Assembly (NCBI GenBank): GCA_024405265.1
Contig: JAKSOZ010000007.1
Coordinates: 1 to 59,574, forward strand
DNA: 59,574 nucleotides
Source: Kiritimatiellia bacterium
Lineage (GTDB): Bacteria > Verrucomicrobiota > Kiritimatiellia > RFP12 > UBA1067
Reading direction: 5' to 3'
The notes under the pieces are model-generated. The model saw only the letters and a list, made by a program, of their open reading frames with translations, made no database searches and had not been told where the DNA came from. Each line of letters opens with the position of its first letter. Within the stretch, counting starts at the first letter, position 1. The translations under genes were made by a program, and so were the position numbers. Below, in pieces: positions 17,777 through 25,426 of this stretch.

Positions 17777-17804
17777 TTTTCGTTGTTTTTGTTACTGATT
17801 GTTA
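17777..17804 (-). repeat. Leader repeat, proximal copy
   Basis: A 28-base segment (TTTTCGTTGTTTTTGTTACT and onward) directly upstream of the large surface gene. It recurs at 18551-18579 with one extra T. The vapC pair and a truncated signal-peptide ORF lie between the copies. Confidence 0.8.
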
Positions 17805-17817
17805 GATTTGAAATAGG

Positions 17818-17961
17818 TCAGGCAGTATGCGCCGTCTGTAAACCGAGACGCTCAACTGTAGCTTTAGCACGAAGCGCAATACGCTCAAGATTGTTGTCAC
17901 ACTCCGCGGCGATCTTATGACGTATCGCGCGAACCTCATCTATAAGATATGTATTAGACAT
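17818..17961 (-). CDS. Small partner (probable antitoxin) of the VapC-type toxin
   Basis: This 47-residue frame begins MSNTYLIDEVRAIRHKIAAE and overlaps the toxin gene's stop codon by 8 bases, so it is translationally coupled. Small proteins with a [D/E]-[V/I]-R-x-I-R-H-K-[I/L] helix regularly follow PIN toxins of this subclass. The order (toxin first, then partner) is the reverse of classic vapBC. The product is highly charged and likely helical. The antitoxin role is inferred from position and pattern. Confidence 0.65.
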   Translation of the reverse strand: MSNTYLIDEVRAIRHKIAAECDNNLERIALRAKATVERLGLQTAHTA

Positions 17962-18460
17962 CACAATCCTCCATCATCTTGTTCTCAATAAAAGTCTTTG
18001 GTGTCATAACTGCGGGGCACACATATCCGGCCTTCGTCACGATATCGCGCGTGAGCGGTAATGTATGAGGGTTCGCCATGTGACGGCAGTTCCATGTCAG
18101 AAGGATATCCATACCCGCAACCGAAGCAGCCGCGATATGCAACGCATCAGTCGTCTCACCTTCCGGAAGCGCATGACCCGCTATTAACTTATTCGCCAGC
18201 GCGACCTCTTCCTCGATGCGCGACGGAAGGAGCGGAACCGATTTCAAAAACTCTAGCCGAAGCGCTACTTGATCTTGGCGACCATCTACGGACTCCTGAA
18301 CTGTATAATTAGAAGTATAGACATCGCAAGCACTCCGCTCTTCTTCCCACCACTGACGAGTATATGCCTGATCTGCGGCAATCTTCGCATTAGAAGTTGC
18401 CATCCCCGTGACATAACTCACGAAAGAAGATTCAAGATATACTTTCAGTTTAACGCTCAT
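17954..18460 (-). CDS. vapC: PIN-domain protein, VapC-like toxin
   Basis: A 168-residue product from the ATG at 18460 (MSVKLKVYLE). PIN-domain RNases have a first acidic strand (here VYLESSFVSY, with Glu where Asp is usual), a central Glu (VQES), a third acidic helix (TTDALHIAAA) and an end motif (WNCRHMAN), all of which are visible. Such proteins cleave RNA and act as toxins held in check by a cognate antitoxin. The Glu-for-Asp change in the first motif may lower activity but keeps a carboxylate. It sits downstream of a 25-codon signal-peptide remnant and upstream of its small partner. Confidence 0.85.
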   Translation of the reverse strand: MSVKLKVYLESSFVSYVTGMATSNAKIAADQAYTRQWWEEERSACDVYTSNYTVQESVDGRQDQVALRLEFLKSVPLLPSRIEEEVALANKLIAGHALPEGETTDALHIAAASVAGMDILLTWNCRHMANPHTLPLTRDIVTKAGYVCPAVMTPKTFIENKMMEDCDV

Positions 18461-18464
18461 ACTT

Positions 18465-18542
18465 TTACACAACGAGAAGCGAGACAATAGCTGCCGCGCA
18501 CATCGTGCGCACTAAGCTAATCATTTTTGTCATACTTTTCAT
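18465..18542 (-). pseudogene. 25-codon signal-peptide remnant of a surface gene
   Basis: Behind the second leader copy, the frame MKSMTKMISLVRTMCAAAIV then SLLVV and a stop codon reads like a signal peptide with no mature protein. The vapC start follows 4 bases later. The simplest reading is that the 5' end of a surface gene (leader plus signal peptide) was separated from its body when the toxin pair arrived. A coincidental short ORF cannot be excluded. Confidence 0.5.
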
Positions 18543-18550
18543 TGTTTTAC

Positions 18551-18579
18551 TTTTCGTTGTTTTTTGTTACTGATTGTTA
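18551..18579 (-). repeat. Leader repeat, distal copy
   Basis: Same sequence as 17777-17804 with one extra T, followed in both places by an ATG and a signal-peptide-like frame. The ~775-bp span between copies contains the vapC pair. Confidence 0.8.
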
Positions 18580-18635
18580 AGGTTAAGAAGTTAAATGTAA
18601 GATGTCCAATTTTGCAAACCGTGAAAGAATCGATA

Positions 18636-18899
18636 TTATACACGTACAGTCCCAAAGATTCCTGCCATAGCTTCTCGAGCATCACAGCAACGTCCCTCCG
18701 CGATGTCTTGTTCAGCCTCGGCTATCATCTGATATATCTTCTGCTTCGCATAGAGAGCGCGGTAAAGATTCATGTCCAAAAGCACCATCTGCTCGTTGCC
18801 ATCCTCATCAGAGATAAACACCGGATCGGAATTGCCGACACATAATCGACGCACGCGCGCCGTATTCTCCAATTCATTTATCGTCATCGTATACGACAT
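18636..18899 (-). CDS. Lone Phd/YefM-family antitoxin
   Basis: Start at ATG 18899, preceded by AAAGGAGGAG; longer in-frame starts lack this. The 87-residue product MSYTMTINELENTARVRRLC... has the Phd/YefM plan: a short DNA-binding beta/alpha domain, then ISDEDGNEQMVLLDMNLYRA (the strand-turn-helix typical of the family) and a charged helix. No toxin gene is found downstream (18543-18635 is non-coding) or upstream, so it appears solitary. It might act on a toxin encoded elsewhere. A -10-like sequence lies at 18988-18993. Confidence 0.75.
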   Translation of the reverse strand: MSYTMTINELENTARVRRLCVGNSDPVFISDEDGNEQMVLLDMNLYRALYAKQKIYQMIAEAEQDIAEGRCCDAREAMAGIFGTVRV

Positions 18900-19067
18900 T
18901 TCTCCTCCTTTCTCCGTTATTTTATTAGGTTTTCTCGTGTTTTTTACATAGTGATTTTGTCCGGGCACACTATACCCAGTCTCCGCTATATTATCATATC
19001 CGCGGCAAAGGCGCAAGAGGACAAGAGAAAAAATCTAAAAAAGCAATAAAAGCGCTAAAATTTTCCG

Positions 19068-19844
19068 TCACTTCAAATCTTCCGCAATGATCGAAGCGAT
19101 CTTGCGACCCGACTTGAACATACCGCCGAAGATCGGACCCATGCGGAAGCCGCCTTGAACATTGTTCGCCGCCATACCCGAAGCGTAGAGGCCGGGGTAA
19201 AGGCGCTTCGTGTTCTCGACCGTCGTGCGCTCTCCGTCTTCCATCCACATCGGCTTTTCGCCGAGGATGCCGCCCGTCGGAGAGTCGATCTTGACGCCCG
19301 CCTTATTGACGGCCTTGTTGATGATTTCGCTCGGGTGACCCGTGCCGTCGATAAGCGCGCGGCAAGTGACGACGATCGGGTCGACATGCATCTCGAGACG
19401 CGCGACCGGATTCCAGTTGATGACGACGCCGCAAACGGTCCCGTTGTGAATAACGATATCTTCGACTTTAACCGTGTTGAAGATCGTGACTCCCGCCTTC
19501 TTCGCGCCGAAGATAAGACCCGAGGCCATTTCGACCGAGTCGACGGTGTGATACTGGCTATCGACAGGAACGGTCGTGATGCCGAACTCATGGAGAATTT
19601 CCGCCGCGTCATTCTGAACGACGACTTCATTGAAGAGCATCCCGCCGCCCCAAGTTCCGCCGCCCGGCGCGAGCTTCGACTCGAACATCGCGACCTTGTA
19701 GCCCTTCAAAGCCAAATCACGCGCGGCAACGAGGCCCGAGGGACCCGCGCCGACGATAGCGACGTCTACCGCCAAATTGCTTTCGAGTTTCTTGAAATAG
19801 CTGCGGACGATAGCGCCCGAAATCGTTTCTTCCATTACCTGCAT
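19068..19844 (-). CDS. thi4: Thiamine thiazole synthase, Thi4 family, His type
   Basis: A 258-residue flavin-fold protein with the dinucleotide motif [10 protein letters not shown] (residues 32-41), [16 protein letters not shown] (54-69), and the C-terminal [15 protein letters not shown] signature. Thi4 makes the thiazole half of thiamine from NAD and glycine. In yeast a cysteine supplies the sulfur and is used up; here the equivalent position is His153 (EMHVDP), as in the archaeal sulfide-using enzymes. That predicts a catalytic, sulfide- and iron-dependent enzyme suited to anaerobic life. It ends the bioB-mnmA-thi4 unit, starting 27 bases after mnmA, with AAGGAG upstream. Confidence 0.9.
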   Translation of the reverse strand: MQVMEETISGAIVRSYFKKLESNLAVDVAIVGAGPSGLVAARDLALKGYKVAMFESKLAPGGGTWGGGMLFNEVVVQNDAAEILHEFGITTVPVDSQYHTVDSVEMASGLIFGAKKAGVTIFNTVKVEDIVIHNGTVCGVVINWNPVARLEMHVDPIVVTCRALIDGTGHPSEIINKAVNKAGVKIDSPTGGILGEKPMWMEDGERTTVENTKRLYPGLYASGMAANNVQGGFRMGPIFGGMFKSGRKIASIIAEDLK

Positions 19845-19871
19845 TTTATTCTTCTCCTTTAAAGTTGAAAT

Positions 19872-20930
19872 TCATTTGATGATGCCCGAGACGAGGATGC
19901 GCCCTTCCTTATCATAGAAGACCGCCGACTGGCCGGGCGCAACGCCGCGAATCCCATTCGGGAAAGTCGCGGCAGTTCCTTTTAGGAAAGCGGGGCCGCG
20001 CGGCACTCCTGCGGAGCGAACCTTGACGAAGCACTCGATTTCCTTATTTCCGTCGTTCTCTTCGGGACTCATCGCCCCATAGACTACATCGGTCATTTCG
20101 AGCGAGGTCTTGACCGCCTCTTCTTCGAAGCCGATAATGACCTCGTTCTTGCAAGCGTTAAGATCGACGACATAGTAAGGAGTTCCGCCTCCGATGCCGA
20201 GGCCCTTGCGCTGTCCGACCGTGTAATGCCAAAAACCGTTGTGCTTGCCGAGGACTTTGCCGCGGACATCGACGATATTGCCCACTTTATCGGGCTCGCC
20301 GATAAGTTCGGCCTTATCTCCCGAATAGAAGTCCTGAGAGTCTGGACGCTCAGCGGTAATAAGCCCCTTCTCCGCGGCAATTCGGCGAATTTCTTTCTTC
20401 GTAAGTCCACCGAGCGGAAAGAGCGTCTTCGAAAGCTGTTCCTGCGATAAACGACAGAGGAAGTAGCTCTGATCCTTCGAATCATCCGCGCCTCTCGCTA
20501 CGCAATATCGTCCGCCCACTTCTTCGATTCGCGCGTAATGTCCCGTCGCGAACTTATCGAACTTTAGTCCCGCTTCATTCGCCAGGCGCGGCAAAAGTCC
20601 GAACTTGACAAGCTCATTGCAGCGAACACAAGGATTCGGAGTGCGCCCGTTTAGGTATGTGTCGCGGAAGTAGCCGATGACTTCCTTGTTGTACGCTTCG
20701 AAGCAATCGAAAGCTTGATATTCAATCCCCAAAGTCTTCGCAAGTTCTTCGATTCGAGCGATATTCTCGGGCTCTTTCGCGCTGAAACAAGATTCGCGCT
20801 CTCCGCCCTTGTAATAGCCCTCGCGCCAGAGCTTCATCGTGATGCCGACGACCTCATGACCCGCTTCCTTTAAGAGGAGCGCGGCGACCGAGGAGTCGAC
20901 TCCGCCCGAAAGTCCGATCGCGACTCTCAT
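19872..20930 (-). CDS. mnmA: tRNA-specific 2-thiouridylase
   Basis: This 352-residue protein has the ATP-pyrophosphatase loop SGGVDSS (residues 8-14), the NPCVRCN motif (Cys101, Cys104), TGHYAR and the C-terminal beta-barrel. MnmA puts sulfur on position 2 of the wobble uridine in tRNA-Lys/Glu/Gln. In most family members a second catalytic Cys sits in a [S/T]xxICF motif; here the aligned stretch is SQDFYSGD (198-205) with Phe-Tyr instead, so that Cys is absent. The enzyme may work through the CxxC pair or with a cluster. The start overlaps the bioB stop by 4 bases. Confidence 0.9.
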   Translation of the reverse strand: MRVAIGLSGGVDSSVAALLLKEAGHEVVGITMKLWREGYYKGGERESCFSAKEPENIARIEELAKTLGIEYQAFDCFEAYNKEVIGYFRDTYLNGRTPNPCVRCNELVKFGLLPRLANEAGLKFDKFATGHYARIEEVGGRYCVARGADDSKDQSYFLCRLSQEQLSKTLFPLGGLTKKEIRRIAAEKGLITAERPDSQDFYSGDKAELIGEPDKVGNIVDVRGKVLGKHNGFWHYTVGQRKGLGIGGGTPYYVVDLNACKNEVIIGFEEEAVKTSLEMTDVVYGAMSPEENDGNKEIECFVKVRSAGVPRGPAFLKGTAATFPNGIRGVAPGQSAVFYDKEGRILVSGIIK

Positions 20931-21883
20931 ACCGCGTACCCCGCATTCTTCGCGAGCTGGCGATCATCGGCATAATCGGAGCCGGGCGTCGTAAGCAAGG
21001 GACCCTGAATCCCTGAGTTGATACCGACATAGACGCACTTCGCCGCTTCTTCGTCGGTTAAATCGCGTCTTCCGCCCGCGAACCGGAGATACGTCTTCGG
21101 GTTGATAAGGCGAAGAATCGAGACCGAATCGAGAATTCGCTTCAAGCTTAAACGGGGACAGTCCCCAAGCGGAGTCCCCTTAATCGCATGAAGGATATTG
21201 ACGGGAATCGAATCAGGGCCGATTTCTTTTAGGAGGAAGCCGAACTCGACGAGCTCCTCGTCGCTCTCGCCCATACCGATAATGCCGCCCGAGCAAACCT
21301 CGAGACCGACTTCACGCGCGGTCTTGATCGTCGCGAGCTTTTCTTCGGTCGTGTGAGTCGTGCAAAGGGTCTTGAAGTGAGCGGGAGAAGACTCCATATT
21401 GCAGTGAATTCTCGTTAATCCCGCCGCTTTAAGCTTTTCGAGCTGCGCTTTGGTAACGAGCCCCAAGCTCGCGCAAAGGGACATCTTAGTCTCGCGCTTC
21501 ATCGCTTTCAGCGCTTCACAGATTTCATCGATCTGATTCGGGGTCTGTCCCCGTCCGGAAGTGACGATCGCGATGCGTCCGACCTTGTTCGCTTCGGCCT
21601 TCTTCGCTTCTTCGACGCACTTTTCCGCACCTACGAACGGGTAGACTTCGCAGCCGGTCGCGTAGTGGGCAGACTGCGCGCACCACTTGCAATTCTCCGA
21701 GCACTTCCCGCTACGCGCATTGATGATCGCACAAAAGTCGAAGTGATCTTTTTTGAAATATTCGGTTATTTCATGCGCGGCTTCATAGAGAGCCGAAGAG
21801 CTCCCCTTCTTAAGGAGCTCCACGGCTTCGGCTTTGGAGATCTCGCCTCCCGCCTTGATTCTTGCGACTATGGCCTTGAGCAT
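20927..21883 (-). CDS. bioB: Biotin synthase (radical SAM)
   Basis: A 318-residue protein with the radical-SAM cluster motif CSENCKWC (residues 60-67), the segment HCNMES, EVCSGGIIGMGES, and the C-terminal GGRRDL region that holds the auxiliary cluster Arg. It inserts sulfur into dethiobiotin, the last step of biotin synthesis; no other bio genes are nearby. The promoter is 8 bases upstream of the ATG. The gene contains two GGGGWCWGTCCCC palindromes (21154-21166 and 21540-21552), read through as GDCP and GQTP without changing the length. Confidence 0.95.
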   Translation of the reverse strand: MLKAIVARIKAGGEISKAEAVELLKKGSSSALYEAAHEITEYFKKDHFDFCAIINARSGKCSENCKWCAQSAHYATGCEVYPFVGAEKCVEEAKKAEANKVGRIAIVTSGRGQTPNQIDEICEALKAMKRETKMSLCASLGLVTKAQLEKLKAAGLTRIHCNMESSPAHFKTLCTTHTTEEKLATIKTAREVGLEVCSGGIIGMGESDEELVEFGFLLKEIGPDSIPVNILHAIKGTPLGDCPRLSLKRILDSVSILRLINPKTYLRFAGGRRDLTDEEAAKCVYVGINSGIQGPLLTTPGSDYADDRQLAKNAGYAV

Positions 21884-21891
21884 TTCGGTAT

Positions 21892-21897
21892 ATTATA
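21892..21897 (-). promoter_or_regulatory. Extended -10 promoter of bioB-mnmA-thi4
   Basis: AAATATGG-TATAAT on the minus strand ends 8 bases before the bioB ATG; transcription should start within about 2 bases of it, and no Shine-Dalgarno sequence is present. Confidence 0.7.
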
Positions 21898-21906
21898 CCA
21901 TATTTC

Positions 21907-22824
21907 TCAGTCGAAGAGCCAAGTCGAAAGATAACGCTCTCCCGTATCGGGCATGAGCGCAACGATCGTCTTCCCCGCCCACTTAGGGTCTTTCGCTAAC
22001 TCAAGCGCCGCATAAACCGCCGCACCCGAAGAAATGCCCACTAACATTCCTTCTTTCGACGCGAGATTTCGCGCGGTCTTACCGGCATTTTCGGCGTCGA
22101 CCGTAATTACGCCATCATAGACGTTCGTATCGAGCGCGCCCGGCACGAAGTTCGCGCCGATTCCCTGAAGTTTATGAGGGCCCGCGACTCCCTTGGAAAG
22201 CAAGGGACTCGTGTCGGGTTCGACCGCGAAGACTTTAATCGCAGGATTCTTCGATTTGAGGAACTTACCGACACCGGTTATGGTACCGCCTGTTCCGACA
22301 CCGGCGACGAAAGCATCGACCTTCCCGCAAGTATCTTCCCAAATCTCGGGACCGGTCGAAGCGATGTGAGCGGCCGGATTCGCGGGATTTTCGAACTGCT
22401 GGAGGATGACCGCGTCCGGGATCGAATCGCGAAGTTCGATCGCCTTCTCGACCGAGCCCTTCATTCCCAACGCCCCCGGAGTAAGCACGATCTTAGCTCC
22501 GTAGGCCGCGGCGAGTTTCCTGCGCTCGATCGACATCGTCTCAGGCATAACGAGAATCATCTTATATCCCCTGACCGCCGAAACGAGCGCGAGGCCGACT
22601 CCCGTATTACCGCTCGTAGGCTCGATAATCGTCGCGCCCGGCTTTAAGGTGCCGTCCTTTTCGGCGGCTTCGACCATCGACAGCGCCGCGCGATCCTTAA
22701 CGCTACCGCCCGGATTGAAGAACTCGACCTTTACGAGGACCTTTCCTTCGCCCTCGTTCGTCTTCTTGGAAAGCTCCACCAACGGGGTCTTACCTATCGT
22801 TTTCAAAATACTATCAATCTTCAT
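21907..22824 (-). CDS. cysK: Cysteine synthase A
   Basis: This 305-residue PLP enzyme has the cofactor Lys in GGSVKDRAA (residues 39-47), the PTSGNTG loop (69-75), and GVGTGGTITG. It makes cysteine from O-acetylserine and sulfide. The start overlaps the end of the Rrf2 regulator gene by 4 bases, so regulator and enzyme are co-transcribed and coupled. Only ~23 bases separate its end from the bioB start. Confidence 0.95.
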   Translation of the reverse strand: MKIDSILKTIGKTPLVELSKKTNEGEGKVLVKVEFFNPGGSVKDRAALSMVEAAEKDGTLKPGATIIEPTSGNTGVGLALVSAVRGYKMILVMPETMSIERRKLAAAYGAKIVLTPGALGMKGSVEKAIELRDSIPDAVILQQFENPANPAAHIASTGPEIWEDTCGKVDAFVAGVGTGGTITGVGKFLKSKNPAIKVFAVEPDTSPLLSKGVAGPHKLQGIGANFVPGALDTNVYDGVITVDAENAGKTARNLASKEGMLVGISSGAAVYAALELAKDPKWAGKTIVALMPDTGERYLSTWLFD

Positions 22825-23222
22825 TTCGAAAGCACTTTCTTTAATGTAACGTTTCTAAGCGAAGAGCGAATCGCTTCATTGACATCGCCCCAAATAAGTT
22901 TCGGCGCGCATGCGGGCGCTCTTTCACAAGTTTTTTCGCCAAGGCACTCGACAACGCAAATCGGTCCTTGAGCAGCTTCGATGATTTCGAGGAGCGAAAT
23001 ATCCTTCGGCGCTTTGGCGAGACGATATCCGCCTTCGCGCCCTCGAGCGGCGGTTACCATCCCGGCGTCACGCAAGTTCAGGACGAGACGCGAAACGAAC
23101 TTCTCGCCGATAGCCTGCGACTCGGAGATTTCCTTTAAAGTCCTCGGCTTCTCCTCTGTAGCGTTTTGAGCGATATCGAGGAGAATCCTGAGCGCATATC
23201 TTGCTTTGGCCGTCAACTTCAT
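22821..23222 (-). CDS. Rrf2-family regulator, probably Fe-S or cysteine responsive
   Basis: A 133-residue protein with the Rrf2 winged helix (ALRILLDIA, IGEKFVSRLVLNLRDAGMV, RGREGGYRLAKAP). It has three Cys at 93, 99 and 105 with x5-x5 spacing, the same spacing used for the cluster in IscR, plus Cys89. Rrf2 proteins such as IscR and CymR control Fe-S and cysteine genes. Being coupled to cysK and next to metY and bioB, it most likely controls the local sulfur genes. The promoter ends 8 bases before the ATG, giving a near-leaderless mRNA. No clear operator palindrome was found. Confidence 0.85.
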   Translation of the reverse strand: MKLTAKARYALRILLDIAQNATEEKPRTLKEISESQAIGEKFVSRLVLNLRDAGMVTAARGREGGYRLAKAPKDISLLEIIEAAQGPICVVECLGEKTCERAPACAPKLIWGDVNEAIRSSLRNVTLKKVLSK

Positions 23223-23230
23223 ATTAGGTG

Positions 23231-23236
23231 ATTATA
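23231..23236 (-). promoter_or_regulatory. Promoter of the rrf2-cysK unit
   Basis: GTATATGA-TATAAT lies in the 23-base gap between metY and the regulator gene, with the ATG 8 bases downstream. Confidence 0.65.
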
Positions 23237-23245
23237 TCATATACC

Positions 23246-24514
23246 TCAAATCGCCTCAAGCGATTGAGCGAGATCGGCGATAATGTCGTCGATATGTTCG
23301 ATACCGATCGAAAGGCGGATAAGCTCGGGCTTAAGTCCCGTCGCTTTCATCTCTTCCTCGGTAAGCTGCGAGTGAGTCGCCGAAGCGGGATGGATGACGA
23401 GACTTCTCGCGTCACCGACATTCGCGAGCTGGGAGAAGAGCTTAAGTCCATCGGCGAACTTGATACCTTCCTTAACGCCACCCTTAACACCGAAGACAAC
23501 CATGCCGCCCGCTCCGTTCGGGAGATACTTCTTCGTGAGCTCTGGGTCGGTCAAGGTCGGATAGTTGACCCATGCGACCTTCGGATGGGCCTTCAAGAAC
23601 TCCGCGACCTTAAGCGCATTTTCGCTATGACGCGCGATACGAAGAGGAAGCGACTCGACACCCTGGAGGAATATCCAGTTCGCGTCAGGCGACAAGGTCG
23701 GGCCCTGATTGCGAAGACCGACCGTACGAAGCCGCGTGATGAAAGCGGCCGGCCCGATCGCCTCTCCCCACTTGATCCCATGGTAGCCGGTATCAGGCTC
23801 CGTGAAGAGCGGGAATCGAGGCGCATCCCAGTTAAACTTACCCGCATCGATAACAACGCCGCCGATACCCGCGCCATGTCCTCCGATCCACTTCGAGAGC
23901 GAATGAATCACGACATCTGCGCCCCATTCGATCGGATGCTCCAAGATCGGAGTCGAGAATGTCGCGTCGACTACGAGCGGAAGGCCGTGCTTGTGAGCGA
24001 CTTCGGCATATTTCTCAAGATCCGCAACTCCAAGACCGGGGTTACCGATAGTCTCGACATAAATGAAACGCGTCTTCTCATTGATTGCTGCTTCCACCGC
24101 AGCAAAATCGTTGAGATGGGTCCAGCGAACGTGGATATTGTTCGACTGAGGGAGAATCGTATTGAACTGTACAAAAGTACCGCCGTAGACATTGTCGGCC
24201 GAGATGAACTCCGAGCCGGTTTCCGCGATATTAGTGACCGTAAAGTAAATCGCCGCTGTTCCCGAAGCGAGCGTCAACGCGCCGATACCTCCTTCGAGCG
24301 CGGCAAGACGCTTTTCAAGAACGTCCTCGGTCGGATTCATAAGGCGAGCATAGATATTACCCGCTCTTTTCAAAGCGAAAAGATCCGCGCCATGTTGAGC
24401 GTTCTCGAAGTTGAACGCCGTCGTACGATAAACGGGAACCGCGCAAGCGTGCGTCGCAGGATCCCCGTTCCAGCCCGCATGAAGAGCGAGCGTTTCCGCA
24501 TGTAACTTACCCAT
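23246..24514 (-). CDS. metY: O-acetylhomoserine sulfhydrylase (PLP enzyme)
   Basis: Start taken at ATG 24514 (MGKLHAETLALHAGW), which has GGGAG upstream; an in-frame start 20 codons earlier has neither ribosome site nor conservation. The 422-residue protein belongs to the Cys/Met metabolism PLP family: YARLMNPTEDVLEKRLAALE, SGTAAIYF, and the Lys-binding motif SLSKWIGGHG. It makes homocysteine from O-acetylhomoserine and sulfide, thus linking sulfide to methionine. It is upstream of the Rrf2-cysK unit but has its own promoter about 50 bases above the start. Confidence 0.93.
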   Translation of the reverse strand: MGKLHAETLALHAGWNGDPATHACAVPVYRTTAFNFENAQHGADLFALKRAGNIYARLMNPTEDVLEKRLAALEGGIGALTLASGTAAIYFTVTNIAETGSEFISADNVYGGTFVQFNTILPQSNNIHVRWTHLNDFAAVEAAINEKTRFIYVETIGNPGLGVADLEKYAEVAHKHGLPLVVDATFSTPILEHPIEWGADVVIHSLSKWIGGHGAGIGGVVIDAGKFNWDAPRFPLFTEPDTGYHGIKWGEAIGPAAFITRLRTVGLRNQGPTLSPDANWIFLQGVESLPLRIARHSENALKVAEFLKAHPKVAWVNYPTLTDPELTKKYLPNGAGGMVVFGVKGGVKEGIKFADGLKLFSQLANVGDARSLVIHPASATHSQLTEEEMKATGLKPELIRLSIGIEHIDDIIADLAQSLEAI

Positions 24515-24564
24515 CTTCTTTCTCCCTCTCTTAATCTCTACCGATTCGGTAGATAACAGCGCGT

Positions 24565-24570
24565 AGTATA
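24565..24570 (-). promoter_or_regulatory. Promoter of metY
   Basis: TAGACA, a 17-base spacer ending in GAATATGA, then TATACT: a recognisable -35/-10 pair with the extended element. Confidence 0.65.
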
Positions 24571-24651
24571 TCATATTCCCTTCTCAATGTCTACTCGCTA
24601 AGTAGATTTATTTTCAGCTATCGAGGCTTCCTTTTCAACTCGAACTTATGC

Positions 24652-24657
24652 TATAAT
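24652..24657 (+). promoter_or_regulatory. Extended -10 promoter of tcdA
   Basis: TTATGC-TATAAT on the plus strand, 7 bases from the ATG; the mRNA should be essentially leaderless. Divergent from the metY promoter about 85 bases away. Confidence 0.7.
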
Positions 24658-24664
24658 ACGAGGC

Positions 24665-25426
24665 ATGTCACATCCCACTATTCTCAGTCGTGTCGAGCTT
24701 ATGCTCGGCGCTTCTCTCGTCGATAAGTTACGCGCCACGCGCGTAGCGATTATCGGACTCGGAGGCGTCGGTAGCTGGTGCGCCGAGTCGCTCGTTCGCT
24801 CGGGTATCGGCGAACTCATGCTTGTCGACTCGGATAAAGTTTCAATCACGAACGTCAATCGTCAGCTGATGGCAACGACGAAAACAGTCGGGCTTTCGAA
24901 GGTTTCGGTTCTCGCCGAGCGACTTAAAGAAATCAATCCGGATGTGAAGCTTGATGTCCACGAAACGGTTTACAACGAAGAGAACGCCGCGAGCTTCGAT
25001 CTCGGCCGTTTCGACTACGTCATCGACGCGATCGATTCCTTAAGCGAGAAAGCATCGCTCATTCGCCACGCACTATCCTTCCCTAATGTAAAGCTTTTCG
25101 CGTCGATGGGCGCGGCGCTGAAGATGGACCCGTTTAAGATCCGCGCGAGCGAATTTCGCAAGATCGAAGGCGATGGTCTCGCGCGAGCGCTTCGACAGAA
25201 GTTCAAGAAGACGGGGGGATTTCCACGGCGAAAATTCACTTGCGTCTGGAGCGACGAGCATCGCGAAAACTTAGGCGATGCGATTCAACCCGACATCGAA
25301 GATAGCTGGGGCGCGAAGAAAGCCCGCATTAACGGCACAATCGCGCACACAACCGCGATTTTCGGCTTCGCGCTCGCCGGGCTTGTCCTTAAGGACATTG
25401 AAGAATCTTACGGATGTAAGGGATAA
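24665..25426 (+). CDS. tcdA: tRNA threonylcarbamoyladenosine dehydratase
   Basis: This 253-residue member of the ThiF/MoeB/E1-like family has the nucleotide motif GLGGVGSWCAE (residues 32-42), DSDKVSITNVNRQ (56-68, with the adenylation Arg), and the TcdA-type C-terminal half with RKFTCVWSDE. TcdA cyclises t6A at position 37 of ANN-decoding tRNAs. The gene stands alone on the plus strand; its last 38 bases overlap the 3' end of the convergent hydrolase gene. Confidence 0.92.
   Translation: MSHPTILSRVELMLGASLVDKLRATRVAIIGLGGVGSWCAESLVRSGIGELMLVDSDKVSITNVNRQLMATTKTVGLSKVSVLAERLKEINPDVKLDVHETVYNEENAASFDLGRFDYVIDAIDSLSEKASLIRHALSFPNVKLFASMGAALKMDPFKIRASEFRKIEGDGLARALRQKFKKTGGFPRRKFTCVWSDEHRENLGDAIQPDIEDSWGAKKARINGTIAHTTAIFGFALAGLVLKDIEESYGCKG

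Noticed and set aside
23228-24505. 425-codon plus-strand frame opposite metY
   Set aside because: The minus strand encodes a clear PLP enzyme over the same span; the plus frame is charged and lacks any motif.
24514-24574. Longer metY start at 24574
   Set aside because: It would begin within the promoter and has no ribosome site; the ATG at 24514 has both a ribosome site and the usual N-terminus.
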